A stretch of DNA of 64,000 bases from Paenibacillus camelliae (GTDB lineage Bacteria; Bacillota; Bacilli; Paenibacillales; Paenibacillaceae): NCBI RefSeq assembly GCF_023715345.1, contig NZ_JAMBNY010000017.1, positions 1 to 64,000 of the forward strand. The letters are read 5' to 3'. Below are positions 37,357 to 45,754 of the stretch, piece by piece (position 1 is the first letter of the stretch; each line of letters begins with the position of its first letter). The position numbers and the translations under genes are program-made. The notes beneath the pieces are model-generated. The model was not told the origin of the DNA, did not search any database, and saw only the letters and a program-made list of their open reading frames with translations.

Positions 37357-39042
37357 CTAGTTTCCTAGTGTGGAATTAAGCTCATCAAGCACCGGCTGGA
37401 TAATGGACATCTTAGAATCTACCCATTTTCTCCAATTCTCTTCTATATCCCCCGATTGCGTCACGATATTAGCATATTCGGTGTAATAGTCCATTTGAGC
37501 TCTTCTAAAGCTTGGAGAGTCGTAGGCGAATAGCTCCCAATCGACTTTGGCGAATGAATCAGGCGTAGCAACTTGCGTTCTCTCCGTATACAGCTGCTTG
37601 GATAAGTCTCTTAACGACTTAGTCGTGTTCGGGTTGTCGAAGGCAAAGTCATCGAAAAGTATGGTGCTGCCTAGCAGATAACCCATCGATGGATACTTAC
37701 CCGTAGCGCCGCCAAGCGGCTTGCCTTCCTTAGCTTGATCATAGAGTGATTTCACAGTTGTTCCATCACTTTCATACGCCCAGTCAACGTTTTCTATTCC
37801 CATATTAAGAATGGTATTTCCCTCTAATGTTGCATTGTAATCAAGAATATCCATATAGCGTTCGAATACTTCATCCTTAATATTTGGGCTGAATATGATG
37901 GCGCCCCAGTAGTTGATCAGATCATATTGATGGTAATTGCCATCATCACCAAGAACAGTCGCCATCTGGATATTGTCATATGGATCCGTGCCTATATTTG
38001 CTTGAAAATCATCATAGAATTGCTGAAGTGCAGAGGTTGGAGCCTGGAAGAATGTAGCACCAGCAATGCCTTGCACGTTAAAGAAGGAGCCGTGCTCTTC
38101 ATTCTTAACCGTATAGAAATCTTGGCTCATTAATCCTGAACGATAGGCTTCAGAGAATAGTTTTAGACCTTTAAGCGTGTCTTCTGATGCTCCACCCCAT
38201 TTGTAGGTTCCGTCAGTGTCCTTGTAGAACTTGTTAAAATGGGTGCTGTTTCTTGCAACGAATAGATCTACAGCATGTGTCGTGTTCTCGGCAATAGGAA
38301 TAAGCTTGTTCCCAGCATTTCCAGGGTCTTGTTCTTTAATGAGCTGAGCGAATTCCATAACTTCAGATGTCGTATAGGTAGTTTTGATTGGGAAGCCTAC
38401 TGCTTCTGCCCAATCTTTACGAAGGAACAAGGATGGATGGTTCGGTAGAGGATCGCCAGGAAGATTGTTCATAAATCGTGCTCTCGGTATAAAGTAAGTG
38501 CCGCCAAAGGTCTGTTCCATTTGAGGGCCAATCGATGTTTTATCAAAAACAGCTGCTACGTTAGGCCAACGGGTCTTCCAGTCATCAGGAAACCTTTTGA
38601 TCAGACCCTGTTCAACAAAGGAGGCAGCGTCAGCATGATTGTAGTTATATACAGCTACATCAGGCATATCTCCCGAGTTAATCCAGATACGAAGACGCTC
38701 ACTCCAGTTATCCCAGTTTAATGCGGCTACATCCATTTCATAGTTGAATTTTTCAGAATAATACTGAGCTAAAGGATCTCCCTTCGTATAATCGAAGCCT
38801 TCTATTCCCTGTACTGAGGCATACGAGAACTTAACCTTTTTAGAGAGATCAGTTTGAGGCTTCCAGTTGCCATCATTATCTCCGTCACTGGCTTGTGGTG
38901 CGGGTGTAGAATTACTTTCACTGCTAGGCGTTACGCTTGGAGAATTGCTTTCATTTTTTGTGTTGTCACTGCATGCTGTAAAAACAAACATCATCATGGC
39001 CGTAATCAATACTAAACTTAAAGATTTGGCTAGTTTGTTCAC
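37357..39042 (-). CDS. Extracellular sugar-binding lipoprotein, LplA type
   Basis: A 561-residue solute-binding protein of the CUT1 LplA/YtcQ type. N-terminal lipoprotein signal with lipobox FTAC (C24), followed by a Ser/Asn/Pro linker to about residue 65 and then the two-lobed binding domain. The length, over 500, is typical for this family. GTG start with AAAGGG upstream. First gene of the operon; a cre-like site lies 140 bases upstream. No regulator (two-component or AraC) is adjacent, unusual for this class in Paenibacillus. Confidence 0.94.
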   Translation of the reverse strand: MNKLAKSLSLVLITAMMMFVFTACSDNTKNESNSPSVTPSSESNSTPAPQASDGDNDGNWKPQTDLSKKVKFSYASVQGIEGFDYTKGDPLAQYYSEKFNYEMDVAALNWDNWSERLRIWINSGDMPDVAVYNYNHADAASFVEQGLIKRFPDDWKTRWPNVAAVFDKTSIGPQMEQTFGGTYFIPRARFMNNLPGDPLPNHPSLFLRKDWAEAVGFPIKTTYTTSEVMEFAQLIKEQDPGNAGNKLIPIAENTTHAVDLFVARNSTHFNKFYKDTDGTYKWGGASEDTLKGLKLFSEAYRSGLMSQDFYTVKNEEHGSFFNVQGIAGATFFQAPTSALQQFYDDFQANIGTDPYDNIQMATVLGDDGNYHQYDLINYWGAIIFSPNIKDEVFERYMDILDYNATLEGNTILNMGIENVDWAYESDGTTVKSLYDQAKEGKPLGGATGKYPSMGYLLGSTILFDDFAFDNPNTTKSLRDLSKQLYTERTQVATPDSFAKVDWELFAYDSPSFRRAQMDYYTEYANIVTQSGDIEENWRKWVDSKMSIIQPVLDELNSTLGN

Positions 39043-39181
39043 GCTAGAGACACCCTTTCTTTTAACTTATTTATTATAACTTTTGCTCTTTGGATCAGAG
39101 CTGATGGTTATAACTTCGAGTAGGGTAAACTTACAGCAGCATTCTTTTATACCTAGCGAAATTCAAAGTATTTCACTTAAT

Positions 39182-39195
39182 TTAAAGCGCTTACA
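39182..39195. promoter_or_regulatory. cre-like catabolite response element
   Basis: TTAAAGCGCTTACA matches the CcpA consensus TGWAANCGNTNWCA at 13 of 14 positions. It lies about 140 bases upstream of the binding-protein start, so it is positioned to regulate the sugar operon; activation or repression depends on the start site, which I could not fix. Confidence 0.65.
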
Positions 39196-39356
39196 TATTG
39201 ATTCATGAGGATATAATAAATTATCAATTTATCCAAAACAATGACCTATTCTCTTGTATAATTGATCTATTCTTAGATTTTGAGAATTGAAAAATCAATG
39301 AATAGATCAATCGTCAACATTCGATATTATATTGTATCCGATTCGACATTATATGT

Positions 39357-39682
39357 GCTGCGCTCCGTAAATGGTGTGGTTTCAATTGCTGTTGTTCGGC
39401 GCTCCGAACATGGTTTGGTTACAATTGCTGTTGTTCCCAGATTTCTAGAAGTATGTTAAATGTAGAAATCCGGGAACAAAGGCAACCGCTTCGCTTTTCC
39501 ACCAATCCATGTTCTCCGCTGGAGTGGTTGTGTGGGTGGTCGCTTAGTAGAAACACCACACCATTTGCTCCGCTGGAGCGGTTGAGTGGGCGTTGCTTCG
39601 TGTTACACTTTCGCCTTTACTGCGCTAGAGCATCTGTGTGGGCGTCGCCTTGATGTTATCACCGCACCATTTACTTCGCGTG
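39357..39682. repeat. Palindromic and tandem repeat region
   Basis: The region has two tandem 39-bp units (39360-39398, 39399-39437), a hairpin core TGTTCCCAGATTTCTA/TAGAAATCCGGGAACA (39432-39478), then three or four ~52-60-bp units carrying CCAT.T.CTCCGCTGGAG.GGTTG.GTGGG. The units right of the core are partly reverse complements of those to the left. No ORF with coding character is present; together with the cre-like site and the terminator at 39704-39747 this accounts for the 780-base gap 39043-39819. Confidence 0.75.
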
Positions 39683-39703
39683 GCATATTCCATCCTTCAT
39701 AAC

Positions 39704-39747
39704 AAAGAGGCTGTATCAAGGGTCTAATCCCTTGATACAGCCTCTAT
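39704..39747 (-). terminator. Terminator of the Fur/response-regulator operon
   Basis: GAGGCTGTATCAAGGG/CCCTTGATACAGCCTC perfect 16-base stem with a six-base loop, about 70 bases after the response regulator stop; only a short T-rich tail. Confidence 0.78.
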
Positions 39748-39819
39748 TTATCCAATCTTACCTTTATTATTCGATTACCCATTTACCATCAGGTAACGCA
39801 TTAAGAGTCTATCTTTACG

Positions 39820-40569
39820 CTACAGATCTGCTAGTCGATAGCCTGCTCCTCTTACTGTAACGATATACTTTGGGTCGACTGCGCTATCCTCTAATTTCTT
39901 ACGCAGGCTTTTGATGTGTACATCCACTACATTGCTGCCTGCATAGAACTGAAGTCCCCATATGATTTCGAGCAGCATTTCCCTAGTTTGAACGGAGCCG
40001 TCAGAGTTTAAGAAGTGTAGCAGCAGATCATATTCGGTTTTCGTCAGATCAATACGCTCATCTTCCCTCATGACGATCATGCGCTTCAAATCAACCTTTA
40101 AATCCTTATAGATATGAAGATCGTTGAAATGTGCATGACGCAGCTGGTTCTCTAGAAGATCATTGATGTGCTCGATTATCCCATCTACTGCGGATGGCCA
40201 TAGCAATGTTTCCACTCCATCTAGCTCTTCATTAGCAAGCTCGCCGGCACGCTCATCACGCAAAGCAACAAGTGGGATTGGATAGCTTCTAGCAATGCGC
40301 AGCAGGGTCTGTTCACGCTGCTGCTCTGAATCGCTATGTTCGTCTTCCAATGGCAGTGTGTCATACACAATAAGCTCGGGCTTGAGTGCGGATAGCAAGC
40401 CTTCGTTGAACTCATGCAATGAAAATACATCAAAGCAAGCACTTGAGAGAGAGACGTACAAGCTCTCCAAGCGTTCCGGATAAGGGCTTATGATCATAAC
40501 ACGCTTCGTTAAGCTGCAAAGCTTTTTTGCTCCTGAGCTTGTCGCCGAAACTATTGCTTGTTCGTGCAT
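39820..40569 (-). CDS. Winged-helix response regulator with a degenerate receiver
   Basis: A 249-residue OmpR/PhoB-type DNA-binding protein. The C-terminal winged helix is intact (KTEYDLLLHFLNSDGSVQTR, SNVVDVHIKSLRKKLED, VRGAGYRL, about 160-248). The N-terminal domain has a receiver fold (VMIISPYPERL... LIVYDTLPLED) but the acidic pair is replaced by Ser-Pro at the end of strand 1 and the switch Lys is missing (LLWPSA); only D70 remains at the phosphorylation position. It may be a phosphorylation-independent atypical regulator. The ATG lies inside the end of the Fur-family gene (19-base overlap). No kinase is adjacent. Confidence 0.85.
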   Translation of the reverse strand: MHEQAIVSATSSGAKKLCSLTKRVMIISPYPERLESLYVSLSSACFDVFSLHEFNEGLLSALKPELIVYDTLPLEDEHSDSEQQREQTLLRIARSYPIPLVALRDERAGELANEELDGVETLLWPSAVDGIIEHINDLLENQLRHAHFNDLHIYKDLKVDLKRMIVMREDERIDLTKTEYDLLLHFLNSDGSVQTREMLLEIIWGLQFYAGSNVVDVHIKSLRKKLEDSAVDPKYIVTVRGAGYRLADL

Positions 40570-40943
40570 TGCTCACACAACCCTTCCATTACAATATGGG
40601 GATGCTGAATGCTGTATCGGGTTTGCTCAGCAACCTGGTCGAGCCATGTCTGAGGAATGTCAACGAGCACCTCTTCTACCTTTCCACAGGATGTACATAC
40701 AATATGCTGATGCTCCTCCGTACGAGCATCATATCGACTAACCGATTCGCCAAGCTTCAGCTCCTGAATAAGGTGTACCTCCGTCAAATAGCGTAACGAG
40801 TTATAAACTGTACCATAGGCAAAATTAAAGCCTTTCGCACGTAAACGTTCTATAATATCGGCTGCTGTCGGATGGTCATGTGATTCCTGAACAACCTCAA
40901 GAATCGCTCGACGCTGTACTGTTAAATTAATTTTTTGTGCCAT
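40551..40943 (-). CDS. Fur-family transcriptional regulator (PerR/Fur type)
   Basis: A 130-residue metalloregulator: N-terminal winged helix (about 1-75, HPTAADIIERL, GTVYNSLRYL) and C-terminal dimerisation domain with two structural-zinc CxxC pairs (C83/C86, C123/C126). H24, D72, H78 and H80 align with the PerR metal ligands, but the position matching PerR Asp104 is Glu91, as in Fur. Start at the ATG before AQKINLTVQ; the frame opens six codons upstream. A perfect 29-bp palindrome overlaps the upstream region and is a likely autoregulatory operator. Its 3' end overlaps the response regulator gene, suggesting co-regulation. Confidence 0.9.
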   Translation of the reverse strand: MAQKINLTVQRRAILEVVQESHDHPTAADIIERLRAKGFNFAYGTVYNSLRYLTEVHLIQELKLGESVSRYDARTEEHQHIVCTSCGKVEEVLVDIPQTWLDQVAEQTRYSIQHPHIVMEGLCEQCTNKQ

Positions 40944-40961
40944 AGCAATGCCGCCTTTCAC

Positions 40962-40990
40962 AATATTAGATTTAGTATAAATCTAATATT
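40962..40990. promoter_or_regulatory. Palindromic operator upstream of the Fur-family gene
   Basis: AATATTAGATTTA-GTA-TAAATCTAATATT, a perfect inverted repeat with 13-base arms, 19 bases before the start codon. AT-rich dyads of this size are typical of Fur/PerR/Zur boxes, although the sequence is not the canonical TTATAATNATTATAA or TGATAATNATTATCA. Confidence 0.8.
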
Positions 40991-41053
40991 AACTCCAGTC
41001 AATCTACAACAACTAATCCTCAGCGTTTCGACACCATTTCCCAGGAAATAGCA

Positions 41054-41100
41054 CGAAAACTGCCTCTTTCTCTATATTAGATGAAAAGGGACAGTTTTCG
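41054..41100 (-). terminator. Terminator of cardiolipin synthase gene
   Basis: CGAAAACTG..CCTCTTT / AAAGGG..CAGTTTTCG imperfect stem just after the stop codon, with TTTTC on the minus strand. Confidence 0.65.
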
Positions 41101-41106
41101 TACAGG

Positions 41107-42558
41107 TTACAATATTGGACTAAGCAGCCTGGAAATGGACTCCTTGAATCGATTAAACCAAGGTCTATTCTCATATTCCTCTAGCGTTAGCAGATGCGAA
41201 ACCTCCACATCCTCGTAGAAGATGCTCTCAAGTCTAGCTGCTACCTCTTTATTATAAATGAACGCATTCATCTCGAAATTCAGCTTAAAGCTTCGGATAT
41301 CAAGGTTTGCTGTACCTACAGATGCCACTTTACGATCAACCACTAACGTTTTCGCATGTAGGAAGCCCGCTTTATACAAATGAACCTTTACCCCACAGGA
41401 CAGTAATTCTCCAAGATATGATTGTGTTGCCCAAAACACAAAAAAGTGGTCAGGCTTACTTGGCAGCATCAGATGAACGTCCTTGCCTGATAATGCGGCT
41501 GTTCTTAGCGCGTTTAGCAAGCTGCTATCAGGGACGAAGTAAGGTGTTTGCAGCAAAACAGTCTCCTTTGCTGAGTAGATCATTTTAATGTAAGAATTTT
41601 TAATTTCCTGAAATTCGGAGTCAGGTCCGCTCGCAACAACCTGAATGCCAATCGGCTCACTGCATTCCATTGGCTGTTCTGGAAAGTACTTGGAATGATA
41701 GGCAAGGCTTAAATTCGATGCAATGTTCCAATCGATCATAAACTGTGCCTGCATCTGAAGAACAGCTTCACCTTGAATACGTAAATGCGTATCTCTCCAT
41801 TTACCAAAATGCTTATTCAGTCCCAAGTACTCATCGCCTATATTAAACCCGCCGATATAACCAATCTCTCCATCGATTACAACAAGCTTGCGATGATTAC
41901 GATAGTTAATTTTTATGTTAAGGTATGGGATCCGTGAAGGGAAAAAAGCCGCCTCAAGCCCACCTGCCTCACGAAATTCCTTGAAAAACTTTTTTGGCAA
42001 ATTCGAGCTCCCAATGTGATCATACAGGAAATGAACCTTGATTCCCTCTTTTGCCTTTGCCGTTAGTGCGCGCATCAATCTGCGACCAAGCTCATCATCA
42101 CGAACGATATAATAGACGAGATGAATATGGTGCTTCGCACGACTTATATCTTCTATTAATGCATCGAATTTCTCATGGCCATCCGTATAGATATCGACCT
42201 GATTATGTGTCGTAAACAATGAAAATGCTGTCGACAAATTCATTGTAATTAGGTCAGTATATTCCTCCACCTCGGACCCGGCGAGATCAATTTCTCCACA
42301 ATTAATGCGCCGATGCTGCTCTTTAATCATATCATTGATCATGCTCGGGTTAATGCCTAGAAGCTTTGTCAGCTTACGTTTTTTGAATTTCTGTCCGAGA
42401 ATAAGATAAAGTACAAATCCAACAACCGGAATGAAAAATAATACCATAATCCAAGCCCATGTCGAGCTAATATTACGCCTTTCAAGAAAAATAATGGTTA
42501 TAGCAAGAAATATATTAAGAATCATAACGATTAAATAAATCTGTTGCCATATAAGCAT
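41107..42558 (-). CDS. cls: Cardiolipin synthase
   Basis: Condenses two phosphatidylglycerols into cardiolipin and glycerol at the membrane. The 483-residue protein has two N-terminal membrane helices (about 5-24 and 34-54) and two phospholipase-D HKD motifs: HRKLVVIDG (222-230) and HAKTLVVDRK (401-410). The domain order, length and the YYIVRDDELGRR and IRSFKLNFEMNA stretches are diagnostic. AGGAGAA precedes the start. Probably single-gene unit; the small spacer before it contains a fragment resembling the end of the repeat family (42595-42617). Confidence 0.95.
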   Translation of the reverse strand: MLIWQQIYLIVMILNIFLAITIIFLERRNISSTWAWIMVLFFIPVVGFVLYLILGQKFKKRKLTKLLGINPSMINDMIKEQHRRINCGEIDLAGSEVEEYTDLITMNLSTAFSLFTTHNQVDIYTDGHEKFDALIEDISRAKHHIHLVYYIVRDDELGRRLMRALTAKAKEGIKVHFLYDHIGSSNLPKKFFKEFREAGGLEAAFFPSRIPYLNIKINYRNHRKLVVIDGEIGYIGGFNIGDEYLGLNKHFGKWRDTHLRIQGEAVLQMQAQFMIDWNIASNLSLAYHSKYFPEQPMECSEPIGIQVVASGPDSEFQEIKNSYIKMIYSAKETVLLQTPYFVPDSSLLNALRTAALSGKDVHLMLPSKPDHFFVFWATQSYLGELLSCGVKVHLYKAGFLHAKTLVVDRKVASVGTANLDIRSFKLNFEMNAFIYNKEVAARLESIFYEDVEVSHLLTLEEYENRPWFNRFKESISRLLSPIL

Positions 42559-42594
42559 TCCCTATTCTCCTTCAACTAACGTACTTTTAATACT

Positions 42595-42617
42595 AGTTCA
42601 AAAAGTTCAGCCTTTAG
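42595..42617. repeat. Possible remnant of the structured repeat
   Basis: AGTTCAAAAAGTTCAGCCTT resembles the left end of the second copy at 1244-1414 (AGTTCAAAAAGCTTGGCTTT) with three differences, and a CATC.TCATC stretch follows nearby. Only about 23 bases, so it may be chance. Confidence 0.3.
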
Positions 42618-42658
42618 TGCTACCTCGTGTCCATAGATGTCATCTAGAGCATTTTCTA

Positions 42659-43528
42659 TTAACGCTTGACTGGGCTTACTTGATAATACTCTTCTAATGT
42701 TAAGTCTTCTTCATCAATATGCTTAGCGAGCTCCACGCCAACATAGCGCAAATGCCAAGGCTCATATTTATAGCCTGTAATCTCCTGCTTGCCTTCTGGA
42801 TAACGAATAATAAAACCATAGGCTGCTGCGTTGTTCTCGAGCCATATCGCTTCTGCTGTTCCTCCAAAGCAGTCCTGTGCTGCGCATTTGCCATCACTGC
42901 TCGTTACATCAATGGCTAAGCCTGTTTCATGCTCGCTAGTTCCTGGCTCCGCACTATAGGTTTTTGCCTTCTCATAACCATCCCGTTCTACATATCGGTT
43001 AAATAACGCCGTTTGTGTGCTGTGAGAGCGGTAAGCAGACACACCTGCTAGATAGATACCATCCACTTCTGCTGCTTCAAACATATGCTCAAGTGCCTCC
43101 GCCGCTTCCTGACGAAGCATGCGTTTTTCAATCTTCTCCTCGAATATAAAGAGAACATCCGGATAGACGAGATCATCAGGCTCATAATTATCTGGCAGCT
43201 TATAGTCTGGATTAACAATAACGCTAACACTTTTTGCATCTGTATCGGGCTCAATGTTAGGTGTAGCCGTTGGTGTACTCTCCTGGTCTGGATCAGGCGA
43301 ATCTGACGGCTCTTCCACATCCTCACCGGAATTTTCTGGGTTATTTGTTAAGTTTTCATCAATATCTGAAACATTATCTGTTGTTTCTTCGTTTACATTA
43401 GTATCACTTGGTTGACTTACACTAATATCAGGTGCTTTTTGTTCTTCTTTTTGGTTAACAAATGTAACAATTAATACAATAAGTAGTGCGAGGGATAAAA
43501 CAAGTAATAATAGTCTTCCTAATTTCAT
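42659..43528 (-). CDS. D-alanyl-D-alanine carboxypeptidase, VanY/DacY type
   Basis: A 289-residue zinc peptidase that trims the terminal D-Ala from peptidoglycan stem peptides. One membrane helix at 5-22 anchors it, followed by a Ser/Glu/Pro-rich stalk to about residue 100 (SDTNVNEETTDNVSDIDEN and more). The peptidase M15B domain has the ligands in SEHETGLAIDV (H200, D207) and EPWHLRYVG near 258. The long acidic stalk suggests a surface-exposed enzyme. No van resistance cluster is nearby, so it is a housekeeping or wall-maturation enzyme. Confidence 0.9.
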   Translation of the reverse strand: MKLGRLLLLVLSLALLIVLIVTFVNQKEEQKAPDISVSQPSDTNVNEETTDNVSDIDENLTNNPENSGEDVEEPSDSPDPDQESTPTATPNIEPDTDAKSVSVIVNPDYKLPDNYEPDDLVYPDVLFIFEEKIEKRMLRQEAAEALEHMFEAAEVDGIYLAGVSAYRSHSTQTALFNRYVERDGYEKAKTYSAEPGTSEHETGLAIDVTSSDGKCAAQDCFGGTAEAIWLENNAAAYGFIIRYPEGKQEITGYKYEPWHLRYVGVELAKHIDEEDLTLEEYYQVSPVKR

Positions 43529-43745
43529 TCTAGAATTTCCTCCTTAAAGATGACCGTAAAGCTGAGCACGAGAAAGAAAAGTGAGGTGTTTTATAATAAT
43601 AAAGAACACTCTGACTGATATGTGAGCAATTTACAGTTTTTTAGATTTTGACATTGAAACTTAATATTAGCATAATAGATAAGTAATTATATCATCTATG
43701 TAGCTTTCATGAATATATAAAGAGATACGAAGGGTAGGATGTACA

Positions 43746-45623
43746 GTGTTAAACGATAGCTACAAACGCCTTTTTAGTATGCAACCGATCTTGTTTTTTT
43801 CGTTCATTATGCTGCTAAAAAGTGCCTTAGCCTGGATGGTTATATTTGAGAATGGAATGTCCTGGACATTATTGCTTAAAGAGCTGCCATTCGCATTAAT
43901 CATCTTCTGTTTTATCGAGGTATTCGCAAAAAAACGCAAAATTCTTTATTACTTGCTAGCGAACCTTCTAATGACAACCATTCTTTTTGCCGTCATTATG
44001 TATTACAAGTATTACGGAGTCATTGTAACATACTTTGCTCTAGCTCAAGTAAATCAAGTTACCGCAGTTAAAAATAGTGTATTTTCCTTAATGGACCCTT
44101 ATTTCTTGCTTATCTTTGTAGACGTTGTAATATTAGCCGCTCTACTTATTAAGAAGAAAGGCGATATCGATTGGAAAATGAAGGTCAACAGACCTAGCAG
44201 CAGAAAAGTTGCCTTAGCTGTTCTTACCGTTTCATTAATTGTGTGCCTGTTCAATATTGTACCGAACCGTGCAAGCATGAATGAAATTGTAAAAGCTGAG
44301 CAAATGGGTATTCTAAATTATGAAGCCTATATGATATTCTCCAGCAAAGAAACAGAATATGTCGAGCCTAATGAGATCTCGCAGCAAAAAATTAACGATA
44401 TTAAAAAAATTATCCCTGTGGAGCAGCCTTTTCAATTTGGAACAGCTGCAGGTAAAAACGTCATTATGATCCAAATGGAATCATTCCAAAATTTCTTAGT
44501 CAATCTTTCTGTAGACGGTCAGGAGATTACACCGAATTTTAATAAGCTGGTTAATGAGCACTTTTACTTTAATAAGTTCTATCAGCAAGTAGGTCAAGGT
44601 AACACGTCTGATGCAGAGTATGTCGTCAACACATCACTCTACATTCCACCGCGCGGCGCTGCTACACAAATGTATGCTGATCGCGAGCTGCCTAGCTTAC
44701 CAAAGCTGCTGGAAGAACACCAATATGACACTGCTACCTTCCATACCAACGTCGTTGAATTTTGGAATCGTGGCGAGCTGTATGAGTCACTAGGCTTTAA
44801 TAATTATTATGATACCGAGTACTTTGGTGAAGAGGATACTGTATTCTTCGGTGCCTCTGACGATGTATTATACCGTAAAACACTTGATAAATTAGTGGAG
44901 ATGGACGCAGCTGAAAATCCATTTTACGCTCATGTTATCTCTATGACAGCTCATCATCCTTACACATTGCCTGAGGATAAGCAATATATCACCTTGCCAG
45001 AACGCTTCCAAAAAACATTGGTTGGTGATTATCTAGTCGCTCAGCATTATGCAGATCAAGCACTTGGTGCTTTTATTGACGACATGAAGGAAAAAGGACT
45101 TTGGGACAACAGTCTAATTGTGCTTTATGGTGATCATCTTGGCTTACCGATCTATTCATTGAACTCAAATGAGCTAGCATTAATGGAAGAGATGTACGGT
45201 CGGGAGTATACGTACACCGATATGATTAATATTCCACTAGTTATCATTAATGAAGGAGTTACTGAGCCTAAGGTATTTGAGCAAACAGCTGGTCAGGTCG
45301 ATATTACGCCTACTATTGCTAACCTGCTAGGTATTAGTATGGAAAATCAATTGCATTTTGGACAGGACATCTTCAATCAATATGAAAATCTACTGCCACA
45401 GCGCTATTATTTACCTACAGGCTCCTTCCTTACTAGCGAAGAGCTATTCCTATCAGGCAGCGGCTACTCTGACGGCAAGCATTTCTCGTTATCTGGTACA
45501 AGTACAGAAAGCGGTACAGCAACAGAAGACGAGTTCCAACGCGCATTAGAGCTGCTGCAGCTGTCAGACAGCTACGTTAACAGCCTTCCTCTTAAGGACG
45601 GAGAAAAGCCTTCTAGCAAGTAG
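43746..45623 (+). CDS. LTA synthase family sulfatase-fold membrane enzyme
   Basis: A 625-residue polytopic enzyme related to lipoteichoic acid synthase, which transfers glycerol phosphate from phosphatidylglycerol. Five membrane helices fill the first ~170 residues; the extracellular sulfatase-like domain (about 235-545) has Glu245 in MIQMESFQ, the catalytic Thr287 in GQGNTSDAEY and the metal motif LYGDHLG. A Ser/Thr/Glu tail ends the protein. The start is taken as GTG (MLNDSYKRLF); ATG at MQPILFF is an alternative. It is either the primary LTA synthase or an LTA primase/YfnI/YqgS-type paralogue. Confidence 0.9.
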   Translation: MLNDSYKRLFSMQPILFFSFIMLLKSALAWMVIFENGMSWTLLLKELPFALIIFCFIEVFAKKRKILYYLLANLLMTTILFAVIMYYKYYGVIVTYFALAQVNQVTAVKNSVFSLMDPYFLLIFVDVVILAALLIKKKGDIDWKMKVNRPSSRKVALAVLTVSLIVCLFNIVPNRASMNEIVKAEQMGILNYEAYMIFSSKETEYVEPNEISQQKINDIKKIIPVEQPFQFGTAAGKNVIMIQMESFQNFLVNLSVDGQEITPNFNKLVNEHFYFNKFYQQVGQGNTSDAEYVVNTSLYIPPRGAATQMYADRELPSLPKLLEEHQYDTATFHTNVVEFWNRGELYESLGFNNYYDTEYFGEEDTVFFGASDDVLYRKTLDKLVEMDAAENPFYAHVISMTAHHPYTLPEDKQYITLPERFQKTLVGDYLVAQHYADQALGAFIDDMKEKGLWDNSLIVLYGDHLGLPIYSLNSNELALMEEMYGREYTYTDMINIPLVIINEGVTEPKVFEQTAGQVDITPTIANLLGISMENQLHFGQDIFNQYENLLPQRYYLPTGSFLTSEELFLSGSGYSDGKHFSLSGTSTESGTATEDEFQRALELLQLSDSYVNSLPLKDGEKPSSK

Positions 45624-45675
45624 GAATTGTTGAATTACAACATTGCATGAGTGCTCTTCATGCAAAACAGCATAT

Positions 45676-45733
45676 AAAAAATGGGTGGTCTGCCACTTCA
45701 GCGAAAGCTGATGTAGTAGACCACCCATTTTAT
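45676..45733 (+). terminator. Terminator after the LTA synthase family gene
   Basis: ATGGGTGGTCT/AGACCACCCAT stem with an inner CTTCAGCG/AGCTGATG partial stem, followed by TTTTATTT on the plus strand; it is flanked by A6 and so may also act for the convergent asparaginase gene. Confidence 0.85.
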
Positions 45734-45754
45734 TTCATTGAGCATATTTTCTTG

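Noticed and set aside
39453-39653. 66-codon plus-strand ORF in the intergenic region
   Set aside because: It runs through the palindromic/tandem repeats, has no Shine-Dalgarno and its residues simply repeat with the repeat units.
40490-40796. Plus-strand ORFs overlapping the Fur and response regulator genes
   Set aside because: Antisense to two well-supported genes and without ribosome sites.
43048-43326. Alternate-frame ORF in the VanY-type gene
   Set aside because: Shadow ORF over the low-complexity stalk; the peptidase frame has full motifs and a signal anchor.
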